Shown here: piece by piece, positions 11,490 through 21,910 of the stretch
Layout: each line of letters begins with the position of its first letter
How positions within the stretch are numbered: position 1 is the stretch's first letter
DNA from: Vandiemenella viatica
Taxonomy: Eukaryota; Arthropoda; Insecta; Orthoptera; Morabidae
DNA length: 64,000 bases
Direction of reading: 5' to 3'
Assembly: GCA_031002005.1 (NCBI GenBank)
Contig: CM061918.1
Coordinates: 58,161,478-58,225,477, forward strand
Made by a program: the position numbers and the translations under genes
Notes under the pieces: model-generated
Seen by the model: only the letters and a program-made list of their open reading frames with translations
What the model was told of the DNA's origin: nothing
Databases searched by the model: none

Positions 11490-12200
11490 TATATTATTTC
11501 TATCAGGTGTTACCCCCTCCCCCCAAGCCATTATCTCCCTTCCTACCTAACCGACATCAATAAATGAGGGTCATTTTAAAGGTTAAGGTGTCCGCTTTGA
11601 TCATATCATATTTTAAGAAAGTAATTTTTTTTTCAAATTTGACCCTTAAAGAGCAAAAATATCAATATTTGTAAAATGCTGTTTTTTGTGTCATGAGCCA
11701 TTTATCTCCCTGGATATCTAACAGAAATCGTTTAATGAAGTATTATTTTAAAGATTAAGATCTCTGCTTTGGTGACATCATATATAAAGACACATATCAT
11801 TTTTAAAGATTAAGATCTACGCCGTGGTCATATCAAATTTAAGAAATGAATTTTTTGGAATTCGACCCTTAAAGGGCAAATTTATCATTTCAGTAACATA
11901 TTTTTTGTTTTAACATGAGCCAATTTTATTCTTTGATATCTAATAACAGATATAAAAAACAAATTAAGGTATAATTTTAAACCACCAAGGTTATTTCACG
12001 TTTTCAGAAAGAAATTTTTTGGAATTCGACCCTTAAAGTGTAAAATTATCATTATTTCATTTTTTTTTAATCATGAGCCATTTATCTCCCTTGATATCTA
12101 ACCGAAATAGATAAATGAGCTATCATATTAAAGTCTTTGCTTTGGTCACATATCTTAAGAATGAATTTTTTCAGAATTTGACCCTTAAAGGGCAAAAGTA
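11490..12200. repeat. Diverged tandem array, unit about 160-230 bases
   Basis: The motif GACCCTTAAAG(G/A)GCAAA recurs at about 11641, 11867, 12029 and 12179. Each copy is followed by AT-rich DNA with ATGAGCCATTTATCTCCCT-like text, ATATCTAAC(A/C)GA, and TTTAAAG-TTAAG-TCT-GC. Four to five decayed units lie head to tail inside the Apc intron. I know no name for it; it looks like a small satellite. Confidence 0.75.
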
Positions 12201-13210
12201 ATAACTGTGAAAGTTGCACGTATGAGACAATTCAGAGCCAAGCCACTAGATAGCAGCAGTGCATATCACAGAGAAATTAATAAACTGCTTCACTGGTGTC
12301 CACTTTTGTTAAGTACCTATTACACTAAACATATAAGGAATTGAAACAAATAAGGCAGTTCTTCTTTCATCCTTTTACAAACCTTACTATTCACTGTACT
12401 CGCAAAATTTTCACATGGATCATCTAGTTCTTGTTTATTTACTCCTTTGTTCATAGTGAGACCTGTCACAGAAAATCATTTATGCCTTGTTCTGCAAGAA
12501 CATTGTCATAACGAAGCCAAGTAACAACAGTTATTATGCACAATTTTTTACAACTCCAGAACTGACATCATTATTAATCTGATCCAGAACTTCAAAAGCA
12601 TTTTTATTAGAACAGGACTCACCTTATGGACTATAATTGAGTGACAGAGGTAGGTTTAATAGTCCTGCAGTTACTGAGGAGGAAACGACAGGACTTACCA
12701 CAGAGATAAGTGAACTGAGAAGTTTGTTTATGCCATTATAGTAGAATGATATAGAACCCACATTATGGCTACAGAAAAGAGGAGTTAGGGTGTTAGCAGA
12801 AGGAGCTGTGAAACTACAGCTGTATAGAAGTAGTTGATTTCAAACGTAAGACAATGGGGAAGCTTTTCTTTGTAGTGAAACATTATGGAGTAATTTGGGA
12901 AGATTGCATGCTTCAGAGAAACAACATAAGAAGTCATAACCAAAACATTTTATTTGAGTGATGGAACAAGAGAAAATGGGTGATAAACTGGGACTAGAGT
13001 AAATTTTTTAGGTGGCTGATGGGAGATGTGAAGTAAAAAGCACCTTGCATGAAAGATTGACTCTGTGTGAGATCTATGAAATTAGAAATCTACTAATTTT
13101 GGAAATGCTCTCTGTAACAGATGTAGCCTTGGTATACATAAGTGTTGATTGATAGGCTTCTTTTGCCAACCCATAGATGTTACATAGACATGCAGATACA
13201 AATAGAATAC
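12201..13210. other. Intron, no recognised element
   Basis: AT-rich intronic DNA between Apc exons 16 and 17, after the tandem array. I see no coding or repeat signal. Confidence 0.6.
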
Positions 13211-13390
13211 CTGAAATCACTGATGACTGAACTGCGGTCATCGTGTATGGAATGCTGCTCGAAGCTACTGAGTGAGCCCAGAGAACTACAGCGGGAGAAC
13301 ATGAGAGGCGTTTCTTCAGCACCAGCAAATGTCACCACTTTGCTGGGGCAGACACCTGCAACTATGGAACAAGCCAGGTCAAAAGACATG
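13211..13390 (-). CDS. Apc: Apc exon 16 (20-residue repeat)
   Basis: 180 bases, acceptor TTGTTTAG and donor GTATTC. The first base completes a split AAC codon with exon 15. It encodes VTFAGAEETPLMFSRCSSLG and then SLSSFEQHSI, matching the ETPLMFSRC-SxxSLxSFE form of the APC 20-residue repeat, which binds phosphorylation-regulated beta-catenin. The exon ends in phase 2 (DF + AG). Confidence 0.88.
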
Positions 13391-13590
13391 CTAAACAAGA
13401 AACTGAGCAAAACAACTGTTCATACGAGATCAAATAACTGCAACAGAAATTTTTGTCTATTTAAAAAATAAACATTGGGCTGCAAAAAAAAAAAAAAAAA
13501 AAAAAAAATCTAGATTGGATTAAAACTGGAAATGATGTACAGTACAGAAAATAAGAGTATTCTGTTACTTGGGAAGTAAAATTAGCATCA

Positions 13591-14290
13591 ATGACTCACC
13601 TGCATCCACTGCACTGCCTCTTACATTGGTCTCACCACTCAACAACTCTTTCCTACAGAATGAATGGCCACAGGCAAACAGTTTATACTTCCAACCCAGA
13701 CCATCCCGTGGCAATTCATGCGAACTTCCATAATTCAAACAACCTCAACACCTGTTTCACAGTCAGAGCTATTAGAGATTTTCCAAATACCACCACCCCT
13801 TCAGAACTCCGCAGATGGGAACTAGCCTATCAACATATCCTTGACACCAGACACACCCCTGGCCTAAACCTACATTAAACCTGTCACTTGCCATCTCTCA
13901 TTTCATTTTACAGTCGGTTATTTATTTATTTTTTTATTTATTTTTTATATTTTTTTCCTCTTTATTTTTTTTTTTGTATATATATATTTTTTTTTTTTTT
14001 AAATTCTTCTATCTCCCTTTATTTTCAATTATAACTTTTTGAACTAAGCTACACAGAGATTATATTGATTTGTTTCACTTTTATCGCTGGTCAAGCCTTA
14101 CCCCCCCCCTCCCGGCAATTGTGACCACATCTTTCCCCCCTGCCATATGTCTTGCCTCCTACATGGGTAAGACTAAAGTCGAAATATTATGTAATTCTTT
14201 TGTTTTTGTGTTTTTACGTGTTTCGCCCTCCTGCCTTCATCTGTGGTAAGTGACGGGTAACTGTTTATTTTCCCTATCCTATCTTATAAT
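13591..14290 (+). mobile_element. Penelope-like retroelement relic (GIY-YIG region plus 3' end)
   Basis: The frame from 13591 to 13878 reads LLHWSHHSTTLSYRMNGHRQ, then PVAIHANFHN, then RRWELAYQHILDTRHTPGLN. This layout (short strand, R-MNGHR, PVA-H, RR-E, final PGLN) is what I expect for the GIY-YIG endonuclease at the C-terminus of Penelope-like elements; the GIY/YIG residues themselves are decayed. The 3' tail has pyrimidine-rich tracts and ends at CTTCATCTGTGGTAAGTGAC (14239-14258) followed by GGGTAAC. 5' truncated and not functional. The family call rests on pattern memory. Confidence 0.6.
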
Positions 14291-14689
14291 CAATGACTTA
14301 AATAACAATAAACATTAATAGGATTTAAAAGATGTCAAGTCAATGAAAGTATGTGTGAAAAAAAATTACTCAAAACATATAAAAGACAATTTTAAGTTAA
14401 ACTACAAAGGGTATTCTCTAAAGAGAGAAAACAACTTTTGCATGATCTTTCATAATTACACTACTGTTTTGTAAAAATTGCACCTCCCAGATGGAATGGT
14501 CTGAATCGCACCTAAATTGAAGGATGTGTAGAACGGTGGAACCAATAATAAGTGATTAGATTATAAAGAGATGGTGAGCACATAGGACCAGCAGCACCTT
14601 GTTTTATCCGACTGGTTAGAGTTACACCATTTTCAATTGGTGCAGATCCATCAAATGAAGTGAAAATGTGCAGAAAGTACCAGTATGCC

Positions 14690-15670
14690 TCTTTCATGTC
14701 GAAGGTACAGTATCAGCATGTGAGTGAGTTCAAACATGGAAAAATCTCTAGGAAACAGGTTTGTTGTAGCATCACATTGCAGCTCATCCATGATGAACTG
14801 CTACTACAGTGATGCATTTGTTAAAAGTGTAGATAGAAGAGGGTCATACACAGCGATAAGCTGGTATTGTGCTACACAATGAGACCACAGCACAGGATGA
14901 TCACAATCTTTTCTGATTGGCCATTACCGACAGAACAGCTTCATCCACGGTGTTGGTTCGAAATTAGAGCACTGCAATGGGTGTGAAAATGTCTGCATCG
15001 ACCATTCAACACTGTCTGCTGAGGACTTGATTTGTGGCATGCATGCCATTACATAGGCTTCTGTTGACATTAAACCACCAACTCCTTAGACTGCAATGGG
15101 CACGTGAATGCTGTCACTGGCATGCTGAGTCGCAAAATGTAGTATTTTTGGATGAGTACTGCTTCAACTTGTCCTATAGTGTTCAAATTGTCCTATAGTG
15201 ATTGCCACCTATGTGTTAAATGCTACAATGGTGAGCCCAAATCGATAGACTGCATTATCGAGCATCATAGTGGACAATCGGCAAGTGTGATGGTTTAGCA
15301 TGCCATTGGCTATAACATGTGATCTCACCTCTCAAATTTTGTAATCTAAACAGCAACTGCTACACCAGGGAGCTTTTGGATCATGAGGTACTACCCCTCT
15401 TGCAGGCACCTCCGCACATGATATTTCAGCACGACAATGCCCAGCCAAATGTGGCAAGAAATGTGCTTCTCTTGCCTGCACACTCACCTTTCACCCATTG
15501 AACGTGTCTGGGATATGAACAGTTGGCATCTTGTTCATTTTGGTCCTCCTGCTACCACTCTTGATGCTTTGTGGATGCAAATCCAGTCTCTCTTTGATTC
15601 CACACCATAACATCTAGAAGCCGATTGCAGCTTCATGCCATACTGAATTATCACAGTCAAAGTGGAATAT
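14690..15670 (+). pseudogene. Decayed Tc1-like transposase
   Basis: Scattered fragments across frames are recognisable: LLTLNHQLLRLQWARECC, HWHAESQNVVFLDEYCFN (W...VVFxDE), then MIFQHDNAQPNVARN and a SPFTH..ERVWDM ending. Stops and frameshifts separate them. It is an old Tc1/mariner copy in the intron between exons 15 and 16. Terminal repeats were not identified. Confidence 0.7.
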
Positions 15671-16145
15671 TGTTCTGTAGTTGCAATTATTTGTATATTT
15701 TCATGTTGCTAATCTAAGGAATAAATTTCACTGTAATCACATGTCTCCTTCTTGGAGCTGCAATTTTCACAAACAGTAACATATCTCCCAAAAAAATTCC
15801 AATTGGTAATATTGAATGTAAAGAAGAGAAAATGTGTTTGAACAGAAACATAAATACGAGAATGTTTCTGCTGGTGTCCATCAAGAAAATAAACCAATAT
15901 TATGCAAATCCAAAGATAGGGAAAGTAATTATTTAAGAATGTTGGAAAACAGATGGTATATACATAAATTCTGCATCTGCTGTACTGAAGGACATGTGTT
16001 ATCATTCTCTCACATAACGAGGAAAAAACTGAAATATTTCACATTTGTGGTTAGTTCTGTATTTTCAGCAGTCATAACCATTTTGCTTTCAACTATTCTA
16101 TCCTTGGAATTACATAACTACTAACGTCAATTCTAAGTAAATTAC
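15671..16145. other. Intron, nothing recognised
   Basis: AT-rich sequence between the Tc1-like relic and Apc exon 15. The short open frames have no recognisable features. Confidence 0.5.
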
Positions 16146-16405
16146 TTATGGTTTCGATCTGCAAGTTGACTATTACCATCCCTCTGCTCCTTGACCTCTT
16201 CAGACACAGCAACTGGTAGTTGTTCCTGAGGGACTTCTTCCTGTACTGGATCAGGTCCTGTCGGAGCAGGATGGCTAGTTAAAGAGCTCAGTGAACTAAC
16301 TCTTGAGAAACAAGGTGTCCCTTCTTCACAGTATGCCACTGGCTTGTCAGGGGAGGAACGACCTCCTGTTGCAACAGTGCTGTCCACAGCTGGTATAACA
16401 GCCTG
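16146..16405 (-). CDS. Apc: Apc exon 15 (20-residue repeat)
   Basis: 260 bases, phase 0 to 2. It encodes PDKPVAYCEEGTPCFSRVSS followed by LSSLTSH, a clear APC 20-residue repeat (xYCxExTPxxFSRxSSLSSL). An acidic, glutamine-rich tail follows. The acceptor is a tandem CAGCAG (NAG-NAG): use of the second AG would drop one glutamine and keep the frame. The donor is AA|GTAATT. Confidence 0.88.
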
Positions 16406-16968
16406 CTGTATTCCAACAAATAAGGTTGTAAAATTATGAATAGCTTAAGAGAATCTTTATAATTAAAACAACTTTTAATTAAGAAAGCCATTTCAAGACC
16501 GAAAAGGTAAATAAATAAAATTAAGTTATAATTCACAATTAATTTAAACAAAAGGTGGAGAAACAAATGTAATCTTTATTATAAACCTTTGATAAGAGAA
16601 TCAAGAAAATAGAATGCTTCCTAAAATATTCTCCATTTTGTATCTGAACTCATTTTTTCATTATTAGTTTCAGTATTTAAATCCCCAATCCTATCTTGAC
16701 TGTTTCTCCCATTCTCCTTGGCTATCTCCTAACTGCTATGAGCCATGTTTCATATATCATGACAATCTAACCAATGATTGTTTTCATTAAAAATTGCTAT
16801 ATAGTACCACTGTTCCTCATTAAATCTACTTTGAAGAAAATATATTTGCAAATATTGAAAATGCAGGAGGGTGTTAAATAAAAAAAATATAAAAACTGTG
16901 CCAATATTGTATATTTCGCTAAGGATAGAATATTTTTATATCTAATTACTCATTCACTACACTCTCAC

Positions 16969-17232
16969 CTCCACTTCCTGCCTCACTTCTGCCTCTTCGC
17001 CAACAATGGCTTGATCAGAGTTTGGAGGAGAGGGCTCTGGCTCCGTTTCCTCCTCTTTGGCGTCCTCTGAGTGTGGTGTGGGCGGTTCACACCTCAAATC
17101 TGACATGGATGTTGCAGTAGAAAAGTTATAAGGTGTCTCATAAGGCGTGCCTTCTGTGCAGTATGTTTTCAAGGTATCTTCATGGGCAGAATCGCTGTAG
17201 TAGCTATTACGATCTGGACCATTCCCGTGAAG
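16969..17232 (-). CDS. Apc: Apc exon 14 (20-residue repeat with internal duplication)
   Basis: 264 bases, phase 0 to 0, acceptor TTTCAG and donor GTGAGA. It reads KTYCTEGTPYETPYNFSTAT and then SMSDLRCEPPTP. This matches the APC repeat of the EGTPxNFSTATSLSDL type but with four extra residues: TPYE and TPYN come from a 12-base in-frame near-duplication. The rest is acidic (EEETEPEPSPPNSD). It binds beta-catenin in known APCs. Confidence 0.9.
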
Positions 17233-17492
17233 CTGAAAGTAATACAAATGAACTAAGGAAACACATATCTTTGACAACTTTATTGAAATTAAGAATACTT
17301 TTAATATCTTACTTGGGAACCATCAGACTTGTTCAGAACGGATTTTGATTCCCCGAGTATATGTTGAAAGGTAATTACTCCATATGTCTGTGTTACAATT
17401 ATTTCTTCAAAATGAGCCCTTGGTATCGAGAAATTAACGCGGAAACATATGTGAATATATTTTAAATATTATAATTTTAGTACATTATTTAA

Positions 17493-17572
17493 AAGCTTCC
17501 GCGTGGTGTATGCGGTAAGGTGCTAACTTCCCATTTTGCGAACCCGGGTTCAAATCCCCATACTGCCAAATA
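17493..17572 (+). repeat. tRNA-like segment in left foldback arm
   Basis: Contains GTGGTGTATGCGGTAAGG (A-box-like) and a strong B box, GGTTCAAATCC at 17547-17557, spaced as in tRNAs. An inverted copy lies at about 18013-18098. The acceptor stem does not pair well, so I read it as tRNA-derived pol III promoter sequence and not a working tRNA gene. Confidence 0.65.
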
Positions 17573-18839
17573 TTTTTAGTTAATTTTTTTATATGCAGTA
17601 GTCATTGAGCATTGATTTTATTTCATTTAAAATTCATTTAAGAATTTTTATTATGCGAAATAACAGACATTATGTTAGTTTCAAACATTTACATGCTACC
17701 ACCACTGAACGGAAATAAGTATAACTGTGGTAGGGGGGAAAAAACCCGACCTTATGGCTGTAATATATTTACTTTACGATATTAATTGTAGAGATACAAG
17801 TATAGAAACGATGAACATGAAATATACCTGTTTAATTAAAAAAAACACATAAACAATAAATAAACAATGAAATAATGATTTTCTAAAAAAAAAAGTTGGG
17901 ACTGTATATTCTGTAATATTTTGTTTTAAAAGTTATTTCGCATAAAAAAATTCGTAAATGAAGTTTAAATGAAATAAAATCAATGCTCAATGACTACTGC
18001 ATATAAAAAAAGAAATAAAAATATTTGGCAGTATGAGGATTTGAACCCGGGTTCGCAAAATGGGAAGTTAGCACCTTACCGCATACACCACGCTGAAGCT
18101 TTTAAATCTATATATCTATAAATGAGAAGTTCGGATGTGTGTTTGGATGTACGTTGGCAATCAATCACGCCTTAATAACTCAACATATTTAAATGAAATT
18201 TGGCATGAAGTCAGTTAATTGCGTGCGAAGTGCAATAGGATAGATTTTATCCCGCAAAAACGCATAGTTCTTTTAGAAATTGCCATTAATATCAATTCTC
18301 AAACAGCAAAGAGTTTCCTACTTCGTAGACAGCCGTGCAACGTTTACTCTTTGCTTTTTACATAAATCGTAAACACTGCTTTTCAGAAATAATAGTGAAA
18401 ACCTTACATATGCAAGTTTGTGTTTAGTTTAAAAGCCATAAAACCGATGCACTAGACAAACAATAGTTCGGAAGCAGGAATTATAAATATGTACTTAACC
18501 TTAAATTAAAAAAGGTAGGTACTGTTGTTAAGTTCGTTAAGAGATTTTTTCATTTGCGTACATAAAATAGTATGACATCTCAAATATTGCACCATAATTT
18601 CGATCGTAATATACTAAATGTGGAAAATCAGAGCTTGGAAAAAAAACAACGTAAAATGCTATGATTATACCAGTACGAAAGTCGATTTACTAAAAGTGCA
18701 AAATGCCGGTGCTCCAAATGTCGTATTTATAAAAATGTTACGGATTCCATTCTATCTCGGTTTAATTTATTTCCTGTGTGTCTTCTTTTTTTCCACTACA
18801 CATTCTCTGTAATATTACAAATTATTAACTAACCCTTTT

Positions 18840-20000
18840 TTGTTCAAAATTTTTCTATAAATCAATAGTAGACTATGATTTAGGAAACAGTGCTTTTTAG
18901 TTACTGTTCAATTTCTACAAATACCTAATAAATCCGCGTCAAGTTTACGTCGCGATACACGACGATGCTAACTTAGGATAAAATAATTGTTTCAATGCGC
19001 GTGTGGTTGAGGTTTTGAATTTGTAGCGCCAATATTAGCGGAGATTGTGGTTACATTGATATTCAGCCTGGACCATAATGAAAACTGAATTTTTTGTCAC
19101 AGCCAATGGCATGAGAAATTTAGTTATCAGTTATTTAAGCAAATATCATAAGCACTATGTCACGTTGTGACGTTATGTATCGCCACGTAAACTACTCCAG
19201 TAAATCCTTCACTTAAAACGAATGTATTCAATGGCCTAACGTAGAGAATTAATGTTTCATGAAGCAATATTGCAAGTCATTTACAACGCGATACACCTCA
19301 TTTACACGGAGCATATGAAAGCTGCTTATTTATTACTAATAATAAGTAAATGACTTCTGCCTTATACTGTAACAAAAACATTCTGGTCCAGGAAGCATTT
19401 CAACCTAACCACTATCTCTGCTAACATTGCCGCTACAAAATCAAACGTTATGAACACACCTAAACACATTAAATGCATTGGAACTGGATTTCGAATAGTA
19501 ACAGAATTTTCTATATCAAGATTCCTAATTAGTGTAGCATAAATTACTATCACAATTAATTTCATAATACGCCTTACTACATCACGAGCAGTAACAGTCA
19601 CTTTATCGGGATGTACGCTTAACCAGCAATATTAACAAAAATTGTCTTAGAGTTGTAGAGAATTATGAACTGTCCGTTGTACACTGTAATTTACAAGCAT
19701 TTTAGTATAAATTTTTTAATTACGTAACTGCAATAATGAATGTAGTTTCATATATATTCAGGATTTATTTTCCTGCGATCTGAAATAACAATTTACGTTA
19801 CTAATGTATTAATGCCCGAGTTATAGAAGCTTTGATTTTCTAGCGGTACTTTGTTGAAATGCAGCCTGGACCAAAATGAGAACTGAAACATTTTTAATAG
19901 CTTAAGCTTCTTTCACGAGCACCATTTTAGTGACGTCATGTATCGCTTTATAATGATATTGTATCAAAAGATATATAATAAGCTTGGATGATTTAGCAAA
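18840..20000. repeat. Internal inverted and direct repeats inside the Helitron
   Basis: A ~75-base segment at 19011-19085 (TTTGTAGCG...CAGCCTGGACC) recurs inverted at 19375-19447 and, shorter, direct at about 19835-19885. Nearby text such as GCGATACAC and TGACGT-ATGTATCGC also repeats. This suggests a small palindromic element carried within the Helitron. No coding signal. Confidence 0.65.
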
Positions 20001-20406
20001 ACACACGGCATTGCTCGAAGTAAATTTTTGAAATTTATAAATGTAATTTTCAGATACTCAGCGCAAATCAAAATATACATTTTTAGTTTCACAATTTTTT
20101 AACGAGATCAACGTCCTTGGACCACTTAGGTACTTATTTGCTCTTTGAATGTTAGTAAATTTTTTGGATGTTTAGTCGCTTCCATCATATTTTGACGTTT
20201 TGAGTTTCCATTAATTAAAACTATATTAATTTTTATTCGCAAATCCTGAAATTAGTAATTTTAAGAGATGCTGGGTAAACGAAATCCAAATCTTTCAATG
20301 AAATGTAAGAAAACTACGGCTGTGAAAAAAGCCAAAACCCAGGAACAAATCCTCTAGCAGAGCTGCACAGCAGTCACAAGTTGGGCGACAACACCAAAAT
20401 GAACAC

Positions 20407-21246
20407 TTGGTGTTTGGAAGATCACACCGGGAAAATCGCGAGCTCGGTGCTAAGAGCAAGCGGATTGCCAATCGATCTCAAAAGCTTTTGAAACACCGAA
20501 GCAAACAAAAAGACGGCAATAACAATACGCCACATATTTGGCATTGCAACGAGTTGCTGAAACACCTGAACAAACGCGAGCTCATTTCTAATGTTTTCCC
20601 GAGGATTCAACTAAATATTATCAATGACGAAAACTGGTTATGTGAGAGGACAATACTTGCCCCGAAAAATGATTCTGGAGCAAAAAAATATATATATATA
20701 TTAGAGGAAATAGTCGGGGAAGTGACAACACACTCTTCCATCGATACAGTAATGTTAACTGACGATGCTGCTACCTACCCCGTCGAGTTTTCAAATTCCT
20801 TCGAGTTATCTGGGCTATCGTCCCATAAACTCGAGCTTAAGGTTGGCACTCGAGTTCTCCTGATGCGTAATCTCGACCCGCCCCTCCCCTCAAGGTATTG
20901 CAATGGCACCAGATTACACATCACAGAACTAGGAAGAAACACTGTGAAGGCGACAATTCTTACCGGTGCATCTAAAGGGGAAGCCGTTATAATTCCGCGT
21001 ATCCCAATTATTCCCAGTAATATTCCCTTTGAATTCAAAACATTACAGTTCCCATTAAAAATTTCATTTTCAATGACAATTAATAAATCGCAAGGTCAAA
21101 CGTTGAAATTGGCGGGAATACACTTGGATACTCACTGCTTTTCCTTTGGTCAACTATATGTTGCCTGCTCGCGGGTATCGAGTGCAAAAAATTTAAATGT
21201 TTTTCAGAAAATAACAAGTCCTACAATATATATACCGATGTATTAA
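20407..21246 (+). pseudogene. Helitron helicase, C-terminal fragment
   Basis: An open frame of 279 codons resembles the Pif1-type helicase domain of Helitron RepHel proteins. It shows ERTILAPKN, GTRVLLMRNLD followed by a CNGTRL segment, motif V as TINKSQGQTL, and motif VI as QLYVACSRVSS. A full RepHel protein is several times longer. The Walker A/B part of the helicase and the Rep endonuclease are missing. The ATG at 20407 is probably not a natural start. The frame being free of stops suggests recent loss of activity or fairly recent movement. Confidence 0.85.
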
Positions 21247-21389
21247 ACTGAAAATACTACTAACATACAGAATATTTTTATTGTTTTAAAAGTTTGATGA
21301 AGTTGTTTGGAACAAATACATTTTTGTTATTTTATTGCAGTATTTATTACTACTATCACCAATAAAAATAGCTCTAAAATTAATTGTAT

Positions 21390-21690
21390 GGTCGTATTGA
21401 CCTGGTGGCAAGGCTTCATTACGTCTACGCAATCAGCCCCTTTCGTAGCCGCTTAACCTAACGCAGTAATCCTACTGGGCATAGAGGACCTACAGTTCAA
21501 CATGAAATCAGAACCACGTGAGCATTCTGGCGCACTTCACATCACACAACAACCTGTGCCAGAGGTGAAGTTCGAGCTAAGGACCTATGAAAATCCTCTG
21601 TGAGACTGGGATTCAAGCTGGGGACTTTTCCATGTCCAGTTGGACGCCCTAACCACTGAGCGACCAACCTCTCAACAAAATCTTATATTA
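21390..21690 (-). mobile_element. tRNA-like SINE piece carried in the Helitron
   Basis: Read on the minus strand it gives GGTTGGTCGCTCAGTGGTTA, then GGGCGTCCAACTGG and GCTTGAATCCC, an A-box/B-box pair as in tRNA-derived SINEs. It is GC-richer than the surrounding Helitron. Boundaries are approximate. Confidence 0.5.
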
Positions 21691-21910
21691 CAACACTCTT
21701 CCACGCGGACGAAGTCGCGGGTAACTGCTAGTAATGTAATAAAATTATAATATTTAAAATATATTCACATATGTTTCCGCGTTAATTTCTCGATACCAAG
21801 GGCTCATTTTGAAGAAATAATTGTAACACAGACATATGGAGTAATTACCCTTCAACATATACTCGGGGGATCAAAATCCGTTCTGAACAGGTCTGATGGT
21901 CTCCAAGTTA

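Larger units (their letters stand above)
18107..21731 (+). mobile_element. Helitron with partial helicase
   Basis: Starts TCTATATATC, ends CTAG, and has A before (18106) and T after (21732), the hallmarks of Helitrons. A small hairpin (CGCGGAC-GAA-GTCGCG, one bulged base) lies just before the 3' end. The unbroken foldback arm at about 17480-17490 reads ATTA-TTTAAA across the same point, which proves an insertion between A and T with no duplication. It is 3625 bases long. The rolling-circle Rep part is absent, so it could only move with help from another copy. Confidence 0.92.
17312..21907. mobile_element. Palindromic (foldback) element, split by a Helitron
   Basis: The left arm is 17312-17664. 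The right arm is 17932-18106 continued at 21732-21907. The arms are near-identical inverted repeats of about 353 bases around a 267-base centre. TTA flanks both ends (17309-17311 and 21908-21910), as for elements with 3-bp TWA target duplications such as PIF/Harbinger; that class is a guess. No coding capacity. Without the Helitron the element is 971 bases. It lies in the intron between Apc exons 13 and 14. Confidence 0.85.

Noticed and set aside
15709..16124. Overlapping frames of about 96-98 codons on both strands
   Set aside because: AT-rich chance frames with no recognisable motif; they overlap each other on opposite strands.
17493..18098. Functional tRNA genes
   Set aside because: A/B boxes are present but the acceptor stems do not pair and both lie in arms of a transposon-like palindrome.
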